Assembly: GCA_900317585.1 (NCBI GenBank)
Contig: ONHG01000010.1
Span: 1 to 64,000 of the forward strand
DNA: 64,000 nt
Origin: an uncultured Lachnospiraceae bacterium
GTDB taxonomy: Bacteria > Bacillota > Clostridia > Lachnospirales > Lachnospiraceae
Direction of reading: 5' to 3'
A model generated the notes under the pieces. It was not told the origin of the DNA and made no database searches. It saw only the letters and a list, made by a program, of their open reading frames with translations. Made by a program: the position numbers and the translations under genes. Positions 17,471 through 26,419 of this stretch are shown one piece after another (positions within the stretch are counted from its first letter, which is position 1; each line of letters begins with the position of its first letter).

Positions 17471-18887
17471 TATTGGATATAAAATACTGGCAGTTGCATT
17501 TGCTTTTATATTATGGCTGGTTGTATACAATCTGAATGATCCGGTAAAGACAAAGACATTTACCACGACAGTGTCGGTTACAGGCAAAGAAGCAGTGGTA
17601 GATATGGGTAAATGGCCTACTATAAAAGAGTCTGACAAAACAGTGACCTTTTCCGTATCGGCAAAGAGAAGCTATCTGTCTGAGCTTGATGACTCTGATT
17701 TTTATGCAGACGTTGATTTATCGAATATAGTTGTAGACAAGGATGATCCGAATTCTGCTACGGTCAAGGTGGATATAGGCTGTACAAAATATAAGCATTC
17801 CATTACATTCAACGGAGGTGAGCATCAGATACCGGTTTCAATTGAGGAATATATGCAAAAGCAGTTTGCGGTCAAGGTATCGCTTGAAGGAAGTGTGTCC
17901 GGCAACAGGGCTTTAGGGGATAATCCGGAGGCAAACCCAAAGGTTGTAAAGGTTGGAGGACCAAAATCACTGGTATCAGAGATTGCTTCTGCAAATGTGA
18001 CAGTCAAGGTTGATGAGAATACAATAGTAGCAGATAATCAGATTACTGACAGAGGCGAGCTTATATTGCTTGATGAAAATGGTGATGAGGTCGATATGTC
18101 AAAGCTTGATATTGACAGCCAGTACAAGTCAGTAGCTATTTCAGTTGATGTGCTCAGTACCAAGGAGGTTCCAATCAAATGCTCAACAACAGGATCACCG
18201 GCAGGTGGAAAGAGTGTGCTTGGAGTAAATCTGTCTGAGGAATCCGTTCTCATAAAGGGTGCGGCTGAAAGTCTCAACAGTATTACATCGATAGATGTGG
18301 GACCGATTGATATTACAAGTGCGACAGAGGATATAAAGACATCTGTAGATTTGTCGGGATATCTGCCTGATAATGTATCACTTGTCAATTCAGGAAAGTC
18401 TAAGCTTAGCATAGATATACAGATTGAGACAAATGCAACTGCAACACTGACCTTAAACAGCAGTAACATATCCTATGATGGTGTTTCAGATGGACATAAA
18501 CTTTCATTTGCAACAGACAAGACCAGTGTGGTTGTCAGTGGAACACAATCAAACATCAACAAGCTTTCGGGAATGACACTCAGGGGCAGGATAGATGTGA
18601 CAGGACTAGACGATGGTACACATACGGTAACAGTCACACCAAATCTTGATAATACCGAATATACCTGGGGTGAGATAAAGGTGCAGGTGATTATTTCATC
18701 CGAGAATGAGGACAGCTCAGACACCGGGGATTCAAATACCGGCAACACCGGTAATACGGGCAATACCGGAAGCTCAGGAAATACCGGAAGCAGCGGAACT
18801 GCCGGAGATACAGGAACTACCGGTACAGGAAGTAATACCGGAAGCAATAGCAGCGAATCAAAATCAACAAATGATGATGGAATATAA
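17436..18887 (+). CDS. cdaR: CdaR-type YbbR-domain protein with collagen-like tail
   Basis: This is a 483-residue regulator of CdaA. It has one N-terminal membrane helix (about residues 14-35) and then an extracytoplasmic part made of repeated YbbR beta-domains (about 45-425). In Bacillus and Listeria the homologue binds and modulates the cyclase from outside the membrane. The last 60 residues are unusual: Gly, Thr, Asn and Ser only, with nine consecutive Gly-X-X triplets (residues 436-462), like a short bacterial collagen-like tail. It overlaps cdaA at its start. glmM, the usual third gene, does not follow. Confidence 0.92.
   Translation: MGNRILKTFTNNIGYKILAVAFAFILWLVVYNLNDPVKTKTFTTTVSVTGKEAVVDMGKWPTIKESDKTVTFSVSAKRSYLSELDDSDFYADVDLSNIVVDKDDPNSATVKVDIGCTKYKHSITFNGGEHQIPVSIEEYMQKQFAVKVSLEGSVSGNRALGDNPEANPKVVKVGGPKSLVSEIASANVTVKVDENTIVADNQITDRGELILLDENGDEVDMSKLDIDSQYKSVAISVDVLSTKEVPIKCSTTGSPAGGKSVLGVNLSEESVLIKGAAESLNSITSIDVGPIDITSATEDIKTSVDLSGYLPDNVSLVNSGKSKLSIDIQIETNATATLTLNSSNISYDGVSDGHKLSFATDKTSVVVSGTQSNINKLSGMTLRGRIDVTGLDDGTHTVTVTPNLDNTEYTWGEIKVQVIISSENEDSSDTGDSNTGNTGNTGNTGSSGNTGSSGTAGDTGTTGTGSNTGSNSSESKSTNDDGI
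18741..18821 (+). repeat. Gly-X-X triplet repeat in cdaR
   Basis: Nine consecutive codon triplets encode GNT, GNT, GNT, GSS, GNT, GSS, GTA, GDT and GTT. The DNA is built from degenerate nine-base units around ggnaanacc. Such repeats are prone to slippage, so the count may vary between strains. Confidence 0.75.
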
Positions 18888-18918
18888 TCCTTAAATAAAA
18901 CAAAACCGAAAAGAGGTA

Positions 18919-19191
18919 ATGAAATTGTTATCACAAAAAATTACAATCAAGAATCCTACAGGATTACACTTGCGTCCGGCAGGGAATCTCTGCAAGGAGG
19001 CAATGAAATTTAAGTCAAAGGTAAACTTCAGATACGATGAACAAAATACTGCAAATGCAAAAAGTGTTTTGTCAGTGCTTGGAGCATGCATCAAATCCGG
19101 AGATGAGATAGAGCTTATCTGTGATGGAGAGGATGAAGCTGAGGCTCTGGAATATCTGATACAGTATATAGAGGATGGACTTGGAGAATAA
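18919..19191 (+). CDS. HPr family phosphocarrier protein
   Basis: This 90-residue HPr-like protein keeps the active-site histidine (NPTGLHLRPAG, His17) and the regulatory serine region (NAKSVLSVLG, Ser49, equivalent to Ser46 of HPr). It can therefore in principle take part in phosphotransfer and in HPr kinase regulation. The start is preceded by AAGAGG. It sits three bases before a glycosyltransferase gene and not next to ptsI. It could be the main HPr, or a second, Crh-like copy used for control of envelope genes. The sequence alone cannot decide. Confidence 0.88.
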   Translation: MKLLSQKITIKNPTGLHLRPAGNLCKEAMKFKSKVNFRYDEQNTANAKSVLSVLGACIKSGDEIELICDGEDEAEALEYLIQYIEDGLGE

Positions 19192-19194
19192 CAG

Positions 19195-20187
19195 ATGGAA
19201 AAGCTTCTTACCATAGTAGTGCCGGCCTACAATGTGGAAAAGTATATAAAGAACTGTCTGGATTCACTGATTGAGATATCCGTGCTTAGAAGTCTTGAGA
19301 TATTGGTTGTGAATGACGGCTCCACAGACCGGACACTCCAGATTGCTAAAACCTATGAAAATAAATATCCCTACAGTATAAAGGTTTTGTCAAAGGAAAA
19401 TGGAGGGCATGGCTCTGCCATAAACTATGCCATTCCACGAGCTACAGGAAAGTATTTTAAGGTGCTCGACGGAGATGACTGGGTGGCTAAGAGTCAACTG
19501 CCAAAGTTTGTTGAGCTGTTGAAACATACACATTCCGATATGATCTCAAATGATTTTAATCTGGTTGATGACAGGACAATGAAGGTCACAAAGCGCAGAA
19601 AGGCAGCATCAAACAGCTACCACTACAACAGAGAGTGGGGCTTTGCAGAGGCAGTTATGGACCCTCTTGTGACAATACATTCCATGACGATACGTACTGA
19701 TATTTTGCAAAAAAATGACATCAGGGTGGATGAGCATTGTTTTTATGAGGATCAGGAGTATATACTGTATCCCATACCATATTGCACAAGCATCACCTTT
19801 TCACCAATTCCGCTATACCAGTACAGGCTTGGCAGAAGCGGACAGAGCGTGGATATAAAAATGATGATTAAGCGTCATGACCAGCATTTAAGGGTGCTTA
19901 ATGCGCTTTTTGATTACAATAATGTGCATGGTAGTCTTCAGACCTACAAGAAGCTGTATTTAGAGCGTGGCATAGCAGAAGCGGTGGATGACGAATATCA
20001 GATTTTTCTTGCTAAAGGAAATGATGAGAAAAACATTGAACAGATGAAAGCGTTTGATTTAAAGCTGAGAGAGGAGCATCCGGGAGTTTATGCAGCCTGC
20101 TCCAGAAAGAGTGTATGGCTTCTTCGCAAGACACAGTTTAAGCTATTTCCTATGGCTGCATGGGTATACAGCAGGCTTCGTGGATAG
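19195..20187 (+). CDS. GT2 family glycosyltransferase (envelope block, copy 1)
   Basis: This is a 330-residue GT-A fold glycosyltransferase family 2 protein. The nucleotide-sugar fold starts at residue 5 (TIVVPAYNVEKYI), with VVNDGSTD near 39 and the DXD-like metal motif LDGDDW near 91. The C-terminal region is soluble and helical. There is no membrane segment, so it probably acts on a lipid-linked or wall precursor at the inner face. It follows the HPr gene by three bases. The donor and acceptor sugars cannot be told. Confidence 0.88.
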   Translation: MEKLLTIVVPAYNVEKYIKNCLDSLIEISVLRSLEILVVNDGSTDRTLQIAKTYENKYPYSIKVLSKENGGHGSAINYAIPRATGKYFKVLDGDDWVAKSQLPKFVELLKHTHSDMISNDFNLVDDRTMKVTKRRKAASNSYHYNREWGFAEAVMDPLVTIHSMTIRTDILQKNDIRVDEHCFYEDQEYILYPIPYCTSITFSPIPLYQYRLGRSGQSVDIKMMIKRHDQHLRVLNALFDYNNVHGSLQTYKKLYLERGIAEAVDDEYQIFLAKGNDEKNIEQMKAFDLKLREEHPGVYAACSRKSVWLLRKTQFKLFPMAAWVYSRLRG

Positions 20188-20250
20188 TAACCATTTGCTA
20201 GTCGGGCAATATTACAACATTATGGAAACCAGGACGGATATAACATATAA

Positions 20251-21378
20251 ATGAGTAAAATATTATCAATAATAATACCAACCTATAATGCAGAAAAGTT
20301 TCTCAATAAGGGCCTTTCTTCTTTTTTGATATGTAGGAATACAGACGAAACAACTGCATATCACAATTACGTATCGGCAAAGGATGACCGCTTTGAGGAA
20401 ATAGATGTCGATATGAATATGCTTGATAAGCTAGAGATTATCGTTGTGAATGACGGTACACCGGATAATAGTGTTTCAGTGGCGCAAAGATTTGTGAACT
20501 GGTACCCAGGCACGTTTAAAATCATAAATAAAAAAAATGGTGGTCATGGATCAGCAATAAATATAGGTGTGGAGCATGTATCGGGAAAGTACTTTAAGGT
20601 TGTAGATGCAGATGATTGGGCAGATACACTTGCCCTTAAGCATTTAATCAATTCTCTAGAGCATACTGAAGCAGATGCTATAATACAAAGCTTCAGATAT
20701 TATGACATTTCGAAGAATGAGTACAGACCGGCGGATATCAAAGTGCCTGATTTTAACAGAGAGTATGGGCTTAATGATGTGCTGAATATGTGGGATGATG
20801 TATATGATGGGCTATCATTCCATGGTGTGTTATATAATACAGCGTTTTACAAATCACTCAATTATAGTCTTGCAGAGCATGTGTTCTATGAGGATCAGGA
20901 ATATGCCACTGTACCGTTTTCGTTTGCAGAGACAATTAGATTTGTAGAAGAAGAATTGTATGTTTACAGGGTTGGGGATGTAAATCAGAGTGTATCAGCC
21001 GCCAGCCAGGTAAAGAGACTGCCGGATTTGGACAAGGTGATATTTAAGGTGCTTGAGGCAGAGAAAAGTTTTGATAAAATGCCGGCGGGCGGAAAAGAAC
21101 ATTTCATAAGAAAAACCTCGGGTATTATTACAAGCTATTATCAGATAGCACTTATCAAGAATACAGACAGGAAAAATGGCCGCAGCATGGTTGAAGCATT
21201 TAACAGTAGGCTTGCCAAAGAAAGTGCACTGATGTATGATACGGTACAGCGCAAGTACAAGGTTTTTATGATCTTTAATAAGTTTCATATGAGTAATAAA
21301 TTTTATGAGAATCAGTTTTCAAAAATACTGGAATTTTTTAAAAAAACTGGTGGTGTTGAAAAACTGTATAGGAAATAG
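20251..21378 (+). CDS. GT2 family glycosyltransferase (envelope block, copy 2)
   Basis: This 375-residue GT2 enzyme starts with SIIIPTYNAEKFLNKGLSSF and has VVNDGTPDNSV, GGHGSAIN and the metal motif VDADDW. It is clearly a paralogue of the next gene: both share FLxKGLSSFL, NDGTPDNSVxVAQ, NKKNGGHGSAIN, YFKVVDADDW, FYEDQE and YRVGDVNQSVS, so a tandem duplication is likely. This copy has an insert near residues 28-50 before the second strand. No membrane helix is present. The sugar specificity is unknown. Confidence 0.88.
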   Translation: MSKILSIIIPTYNAEKFLNKGLSSFLICRNTDETTAYHNYVSAKDDRFEEIDVDMNMLDKLEIIVVNDGTPDNSVSVAQRFVNWYPGTFKIINKKNGGHGSAINIGVEHVSGKYFKVVDADDWADTLALKHLINSLEHTEADAIIQSFRYYDISKNEYRPADIKVPDFNREYGLNDVLNMWDDVYDGLSFHGVLYNTAFYKSLNYSLAEHVFYEDQEYATVPFSFAETIRFVEEELYVYRVGDVNQSVSAASQVKRLPDLDKVIFKVLEAEKSFDKMPAGGKEHFIRKTSGIITSYYQIALIKNTDRKNGRSMVEAFNSRLAKESALMYDTVQRKYKVFMIFNKFHMSNKFYENQFSKILEFFKKTGGVEKLYRK

Positions 21379-21380
21379 GG

Positions 21381-22442
21381 ATGGATAGAGAGACAAACAA
21401 GATTTTATCGATAATTGTGCCGACATATAATGCAGAAAAGTTTTTGGATAAAGGGTTATCATCTTTTTTAGTGGATGATAACTCTATTTTAAATGAGATA
21501 GAAGTCGTTGTTGTAAATGATGGAACACCTGACAATAGTGTGGCAGTTGCACAGAAATATGTTGACAGATATCCAAATGTATATAGGATACTTAATAAAA
21601 AGAATGGAGGTCATGGTTCGGCAATTAATGCAGGAGTTGGCATAATAAATGGCAGATATTTTAAAGTAGTAGATGCTGATGACTGGGTGGATACTCAGAT
21701 ATTAAAGGAGACCGTTTGTTATCTTAAGCAGCACGAGCAGCAAAAGGAGAATTTTGCAGATGTTGTGTTGATGAGTTACAAATCATATGTTTTGCAACGT
21801 GAAGGAACAAATAAGTATCCATATGATAATAAGTTTATCAAACAAAATGGAGGACCTTACGATGCAGAATATATCAATGAGCATTTATATGATTTCTGGT
21901 GGGGGCTCAGTCTTCATGGAGTGATATACAACACCGGATTTTATCGAAGTATTGGCAGAACACTCATTGAAGGGGTGTTCTATGAGGATCAGGAATTTTC
22001 TATAGTTCCTATGGCATATGCACGGCGGTTTTATGCATACGACAAACCATTATATGAGTACAGGGTTGGAGATGTAAATCAGAGTGTTTCTATAGAAAGT
22101 TCGTTAAAGAGGCTTGATCATTATGAGAAGGTTATAATGAGACTTATTGATGCAGGAAATGATGCTGCTAATTTCAGCAAAGGCGGAAAAGCCTTGTGGT
22201 TTAGCAAAACAAGTAAGTTCATCAATGACTATATGCAGCTTTGCCTGATAAGAAACAGTGATAAAAGACAACTAAGAGAGAGAATGAAGCATTTTGTGGA
22301 GCAGATTAACGATAAGAATCCTGAAATGTATGACTGTGTCAATAAAAATTATAGGGTATTTTGTGCATTGAATAAGCTTCATATGAGTGACAACATATAC
22401 AGGAGATTTTTTATTCCTTTATTACATGTGATAAGACACTAA
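21381..22442 (+). CDS. GT2 family glycosyltransferase (envelope block, copy 3)
   Basis: This is a 353-residue GT2 paralogue of the preceding gene, two bases away. It has SIIVPTYNAEKFLDKG, VVVNDGTPDN, GGHGSAINAGV and VDADDW, and lacks the N-terminal insert of copy 2. Its DNA is more AT-rich than copy 1. The C-terminal half is predicted soluble. Role inferred from context: addition of sugars to a cell-envelope polymer together with the neighbouring transferases. Confidence 0.88.
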   Translation: MDRETNKILSIIVPTYNAEKFLDKGLSSFLVDDNSILNEIEVVVVNDGTPDNSVAVAQKYVDRYPNVYRILNKKNGGHGSAINAGVGIINGRYFKVVDADDWVDTQILKETVCYLKQHEQQKENFADVVLMSYKSYVLQREGTNKYPYDNKFIKQNGGPYDAEYINEHLYDFWWGLSLHGVIYNTGFYRSIGRTLIEGVFYEDQEFSIVPMAYARRFYAYDKPLYEYRVGDVNQSVSIESSLKRLDHYEKVIMRLIDAGNDAANFSKGGKALWFSKTSKFINDYMQLCLIRNSDKRQLRERMKHFVEQINDKNPEMYDCVNKNYRVFCALNKLHMSDNIYRRFFIPLLHVIRH

Positions 22443-22502
22443 ATAAGAGCATAATGATGAAGAATTACAAACAAAATTAAGAAAATATGTGACAAATCTC
22501 AC

Positions 22503-22531
22503 TTGAGTCAGTTCATATAAAGTGATAAAAT
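22503..22531 (+). promoter_or_regulatory. promoter of the L,D-transpeptidase gene
   Basis: TTGAGT (22503-22508), a 17-base spacer and TAAAAT (22526-22531) with an upstream TGA (extended -10) lie about 48 bases before the lipoprotein start. Confidence 0.55.
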
Positions 22532-22578
22532 ATGTTGCTGTGATAATAATAAAAGATTGTATATAAAAGAGGAACAAG

Positions 22579-24669
22579 ATGAAAAAGTCAAATGTAAAAC
22601 TTCTATTAGTTGGTGCCTGCGTGATTGGAGCGCTGGGAATGGCAGGCTGTGGAAAAAAGAATTATGATACATTCCCTGAAAAATATTCACTTGCATCTGT
22701 TGATGTGGGAGGAATGACGGCTAAGGAAGCAAAAAAAGCTGTAAAAGACGCAGTAAAGAAATATCAGATAGCGGTTAAGCTGGATGATGCTTCATTTGAT
22801 ATGAATGCTGATGAACTGGGACTTGAATACAATGACAAGACAGATATGCAGATGCTTATCAATGCAGCTAATAAGGATGAGAAACCGGAAAAAAAGGTCG
22901 AGCTTTTTAAGACTAAAAATGCCGAGGAGCTTGAAAGTGCACTGGTGGATTCCTATATTACTGCGAAGACACAGGAACAGTCAGATGCAGCAACACAAAG
23001 CGCAGACGATTCTGATACTGATAAAAAGCAGGAATCTGAAACAACACAGGATTCGACAGGTGAAGCACAGACCTTTGATATCAGGACAATACAGCCATAT
23101 CGCGCTACAATAGCTTACAATGCAGAAGCAGGAGCGTTTGTAGGTGTTGATGGAGTGGCAGGAGAAGCTCCTGTATATGACACAGCCACAAAAAATCTTA
23201 AAAAGGCTGTAAAAGAATTAAAGAAAAAAGCAGAGCTTGCATCAGAGACAGGCAATGTTGAAGGAGATGTGGCAGCAGACAGCGATTATGTCCAGAATGC
23301 GCTCAAGGAAGCCAATGCATACCTTGATGTTACGGTAACCTGTAATTTTAATCCTTCTACAGGTAAAGCTTCGACAGAGACTGTTGGAAAGGATCAGATT
23401 TCACAGTGGCTTATTGTAGGCAATGATGGACTTTCAGTATCCCTTGATGGTGAGAGCATGGCTAATTACTGCACAGAGCTTGCCCAAAAGCATGATGTTT
23501 CAAAGACAAAAAAAGGACAGTTCAAAACAACCTCAGGAAGTGTAATTAGTGTAAATGTACCGGCGGCAGGACAGACTGTGGATGGTAACAAGTTATACGA
23601 GTCGATTGCTGATGCAATAAATAAGAAACAGTCAGCAACAGTTGAGGCTGTTTATAGTGAGGCACAGGAGGAAGAAACCGGAGAATACGTTACATATGGT
23701 GGCAATTATTGTGAGGTTGACCTGACAAATCAGATGGTATATGTGTACAAAAATGGACAGCAGGTAGTGTCCAGCCCATGTGTTACAGGCTGTATAGCAA
23801 AGGGACACGGTACACCAACTGGCGTATATTCCATATTCTCAATGGACAAGAACAGATACTTAAATGGTGACGGCTACAGGTCATGGGTTAATTTCTTTGT
23901 TCCATTTAACGGTGGAATCGGATTCCATGATGCATCATGGAGAAGCACCTTCGGCGGCAATATTTATCTGTACAGCGGAAGCCATGGATGTATCAATATG
24001 CCATATGCACAGGTACAGAAGCTTTTTGCAAATGTATCAATGGGTGAAAAGGTTATTGTATACGGTGGTGTAGATAAGGTAGAGAGCAAGTCACAGAGCC
24101 TTGGCGGGGCAGATTCACATACGGTTACCGAAGGAGATGCACCATTTAACCTCGGTGTGACAGCACAGGACAACGCAAAGCTCACATACTCAAGTGACAA
24201 CGAGGGTGTGGCAAGCGTAGATGCAAGCGGAAATGTAACAATCAATGGTGTGGGAACAGCGACAATCACGGTCAAGTCAGAGGCTACATCAGCCTACAAG
24301 GCTGGCAGCAAAACAATAACAATTACTGTAAATGCAAAGCCACAGCCGCAGCCTGAGCCACAGCCACAACCTGAGCCACAGCCACAACCAATTCAGACAC
24401 CATCGGTTTCAATAGGATGCGGAAATGTGACAAAGACAGTAGGTGATGGAGATTTTCCTGTAAATGCGAGTGTAAATAATGGAGCACCTCTTACATATGA
24501 GTCAAGTAACCATTCAGTAGCAACAGTTGATGGAAACGGAAAGGTTCATATTGTTGGGCAGGGACAGGCAACAATCACTGTTACAGCAAGAGCTATATCT
24601 GGCTGGGGTGGTGCAAGCAGTTCAATAAACATAACTGTAAATCCAAAGCCGGATTCAGAAGTACAATAA
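22579..24669 (+). CDS. L,D-transpeptidase lipoprotein with Ig-like repeats
   Basis: This is a 696-residue envelope protein. It begins with a lipoprotein signal (lipobox MAGC, Cys24) and then a YoaR/PG_binding_4-like region (DVGGMTAKEAKKAVKDAV). A Ser/Thr/Gln/Asp-rich linker, a second such region and a YkuD catalytic domain follow. The active-site motif SHGCINMP carries Cys471 with His469, and HGTPTGVYSI precedes it. After the catalytic domain come two Big_2-type Ig-like domains (GNVTINGVGTATITV, and GKVHIVGQGQATITV) joined by a Pro-Gln-Glu spacer. The likely role is 3-3 crosslinking of peptidoglycan or attachment of proteins. The Ig domains after the catalytic domain may hold the enzyme to the wall. 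Confidence 0.92.
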   Translation: MKKSNVKLLLVGACVIGALGMAGCGKKNYDTFPEKYSLASVDVGGMTAKEAKKAVKDAVKKYQIAVKLDDASFDMNADELGLEYNDKTDMQMLINAANKDEKPEKKVELFKTKNAEELESALVDSYITAKTQEQSDAATQSADDSDTDKKQESETTQDSTGEAQTFDIRTIQPYRATIAYNAEAGAFVGVDGVAGEAPVYDTATKNLKKAVKELKKKAELASETGNVEGDVAADSDYVQNALKEANAYLDVTVTCNFNPSTGKASTETVGKDQISQWLIVGNDGLSVSLDGESMANYCTELAQKHDVSKTKKGQFKTTSGSVISVNVPAAGQTVDGNKLYESIADAINKKQSATVEAVYSEAQEEETGEYVTYGGNYCEVDLTNQMVYVYKNGQQVVSSPCVTGCIAKGHGTPTGVYSIFSMDKNRYLNGDGYRSWVNFFVPFNGGIGFHDASWRSTFGGNIYLYSGSHGCINMPYAQVQKLFANVSMGEKVIVYGGVDKVESKSQSLGGADSHTVTEGDAPFNLGVTAQDNAKLTYSSDNEGVASVDASGNVTINGVGTATITVKSEATSAYKAGSKTITITVNAKPQPQPEPQPQPEPQPQPIQTPSVSIGCGNVTKTVGDGDFPVNASVNNGAPLTYESSNHSVATVDGNGKVHIVGQGQATITVTARAISGWGGASSSINITVNPKPDSEVQ
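24340..24390 (+). repeat. Pro-Gln-rich spacer repeat
   Basis: Tandem units of the type cctgagccacagccacaa encode a PQPQPEPQ spacer between the two Ig-like domains of the transpeptidase. It is probably an extended wall-spanning linker. Confidence 0.7.
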
Positions 24670-24686
24670 TAACTTAAATGGTTTTA

Positions 24687-24730
24687 TAAAAGAGAAAAAT
24701 GTCAGGAAACGGCATTTTTCTCTTTTATTG
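24687..24730 (+). terminator. intrinsic terminator after the transpeptidase gene
   Basis: A 15-bp stem (taaaagagaaaaatg / catttttctctttta, 24687-24701 and 24713-24727) has an 11-base loop and a T-rich descending arm. Confidence 0.75.
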
Positions 24731-24787
24731 CATAATTATTTACAAAATATGACATATTCTTAACATTTTTTTTGTGACATCTAAAAA

Positions 24788-24816
24788 TAGACAAAAATCT
24801 GAAAATATAGTAATAT
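24788..24816 (+). promoter_or_regulatory. possible promoter of the cpsC-cpsD block
   Basis: TAGACA (24788-24793), a 17-base spacer and TAATAT (24811-24816) lie about 50 bases before the CpsC-like gene, just behind the terminator. Both hexamers deviate from consensus. Confidence 0.4.
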
Positions 24817-24866
24817 ATCATAGGATACAACCGAAATAATAAGAAATAAATGTAAAGGGCAGGAAA

Positions 24867-25637
24867 ATGGAAAACAACGAACCAATAAGAGACCAGGAAA
24901 TTGAAATTGATTTAGTAGCATTATTCCACGAATTATTAAAGCATTGGAAGGCACTAGTTGCATCAATGGTGCTTCTTGCAGCAGTATTTGGATTATATTC
25001 CAAGATTACATTTGTACCGGAGTATGATGCCTCAGCCGAGATGTATGTACTTACCAAGTCTACATCTATCACAAGTCTTGCTGATATACAGGTAGGCTCC
25101 AGCCTTACAAATGATTATGAGTATGTAATCACCGGAAGAACAGTACTCTCAAAGGTTATTGACAATCTGAATATGGATGAGACATATGAAGAACTCAAGC
25201 AGAGAGTTTCAATTGAAAACCCAACAGATACCCGTGTATTAAGAATTGTAGTTACAGACACTGATTATGATGAGGCAAAAGCTGTGGCGGATGAGATAGC
25301 AAATGTTTCATCACAGTACATAGCAGACAACATGGATCAGTCACAGCCGAAGATTATTCAGACAGCATATGCGTCAAAGACACCTGTAAACAACAATATT
25401 CTGAAGAATACTGTAATCGGTGCAGTGCTTGGACTTTTCCTTGCAGCGGGAATGGTAGTACTTGGATATATGCTTGACGATACAATCTCTAATGCTGATG
25501 ATATGGAGAACAGAACAGGTCTCAAGGTACTTGCATCGCTTCCAGTTGACGAAACAGAGTATGACGGTGCAAAGTCAAAGAAGAAAAAGAAAAAATCTAA
25601 AACATCTAATTCAAGCAGTAATAAGAGGGCAGTTTAA
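24867..25637 (+). CDS. CpsC/Wzz-type polysaccharide chain-length and kinase modulator
   Basis: This 256-residue protein has the classic Wzz/CpsC layout: a short cytoplasmic N-terminus (EIEIDLVALFHELLKHWK), membrane helix 1 (about 33-50), an extracytoplasmic part, membrane helix 2 (about 178-200) and a cytoplasmic tail with a lysine run. Known partners activate the CpsD tyrosine kinase and control polymer length or attachment. Its stop codon shares one base with the start of the kinase gene, so the two are translationally coupled. Confidence 0.9.
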   Translation: MENNEPIRDQEIEIDLVALFHELLKHWKALVASMVLLAAVFGLYSKITFVPEYDASAEMYVLTKSTSITSLADIQVGSSLTNDYEYVITGRTVLSKVIDNLNMDETYEELKQRVSIENPTDTRVLRIVVTDTDYDEAKAVADEIANVSSQYIADNMDQSQPKIIQTAYASKTPVNNNILKNTVIGAVLGLFLAAGMVVLGYMLDDTISNADDMENRTGLKVLASLPVDETEYDGAKSKKKKKKSKTSNSSSNKRAV

Positions 25638-26374
25638 TGGAAACAGTAGTAATTAATCAGATAAAAGACCAGAGCTATACAATGAAAGAATCACTCCGAG
25701 CTTTAAAGACAAGCATCAGTTTCAGTGGTAAGGGAGTGAAATCAATACTTTTTACAAGTAGTGTTCCTAATGAAGGAAAAACTACTGTTGTTATGGATCT
25801 TGCCAGGTCAATGGCAGACTCAAAGAAGTCAGTACTTGTTGTAGATACAGATATGCGTAAGTCAGTCTTAGTTGGACGACTCAGAGCAAAGGTTGAAAGC
25901 GGAACAAAGATCTACGGACTTTCACATTACCTTTCGGGACAGGTATCACTGGATAAGGTTGTTTATGCGACCAATATAAAAGGTGTGTTTATTTTATTTG
26001 CAGGACATGAGGTGCCAAATCCTACAGAGCTTCTTGAGACAAAAGAATTTGCAGAACTTATAGAGTTTGGAGAGAAAAATTTTGACTATGTGCTTGTTGA
26101 TACACCGCCTACAGGAGCTGCAATCGATGCTGCTGTAGTCGGAAAGAATGTTGATGGAGCTGTCATTGTTGCAGCACAGAATGTTACAAGCAGCCGTGCA
26201 ATCATCAATACAAAGCGTACACTTGAGGATTCAGGAGTGAAGATTCTTGGGGCGGTTCTCAATAAGTGCAAGTTTGAGGAATCCAAATACGGTCACTATT
26301 ATGGTAAATATTATGGCAGCTACTATGGTAACTACTACGGGAATTACTACGGTAGGGACGAGGACGAAAAATAA
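25637..26374 (+). CDS. CpsD/CapB-type tyrosine kinase (BY-kinase)
   Basis: This is a 245-residue bacterial tyrosine autokinase. It has Walker A SSVPNEGKTT (about 37-46), Walker A' VLVVDTDMRKS (about 73-83) and the Walker B-like YVLVDTPPTG (about 150-159). The last 30 residues hold five YYG units with 11 tyrosines, the usual phosphorylated cluster. In capsule systems the cycle of phosphorylation and dephosphorylation controls chain assembly. It is coupled to the CpsC-like gene by a one-base overlap. A cognate tyrosine phosphatase (CpsB) is not in the window. Confidence 0.93.
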   Translation: METVVINQIKDQSYTMKESLRALKTSISFSGKGVKSILFTSSVPNEGKTTVVMDLARSMADSKKSVLVVDTDMRKSVLVGRLRAKVESGTKIYGLSHYLSGQVSLDKVVYATNIKGVFILFAGHEVPNPTELLETKEFAELIEFGEKNFDYVLVDTPPTGAAIDAAVVGKNVDGAVIVAAQNVTSSRAIINTKRTLEDSGVKILGAVLNKCKFEESKYGHYYGKYYGSYYGNYYGNYYGRDEDEK

Positions 26375-26419
26375 GGTGTTGCTGATATACGAAACATTGA
26401 TGACGGAGAATTGTGGCAG

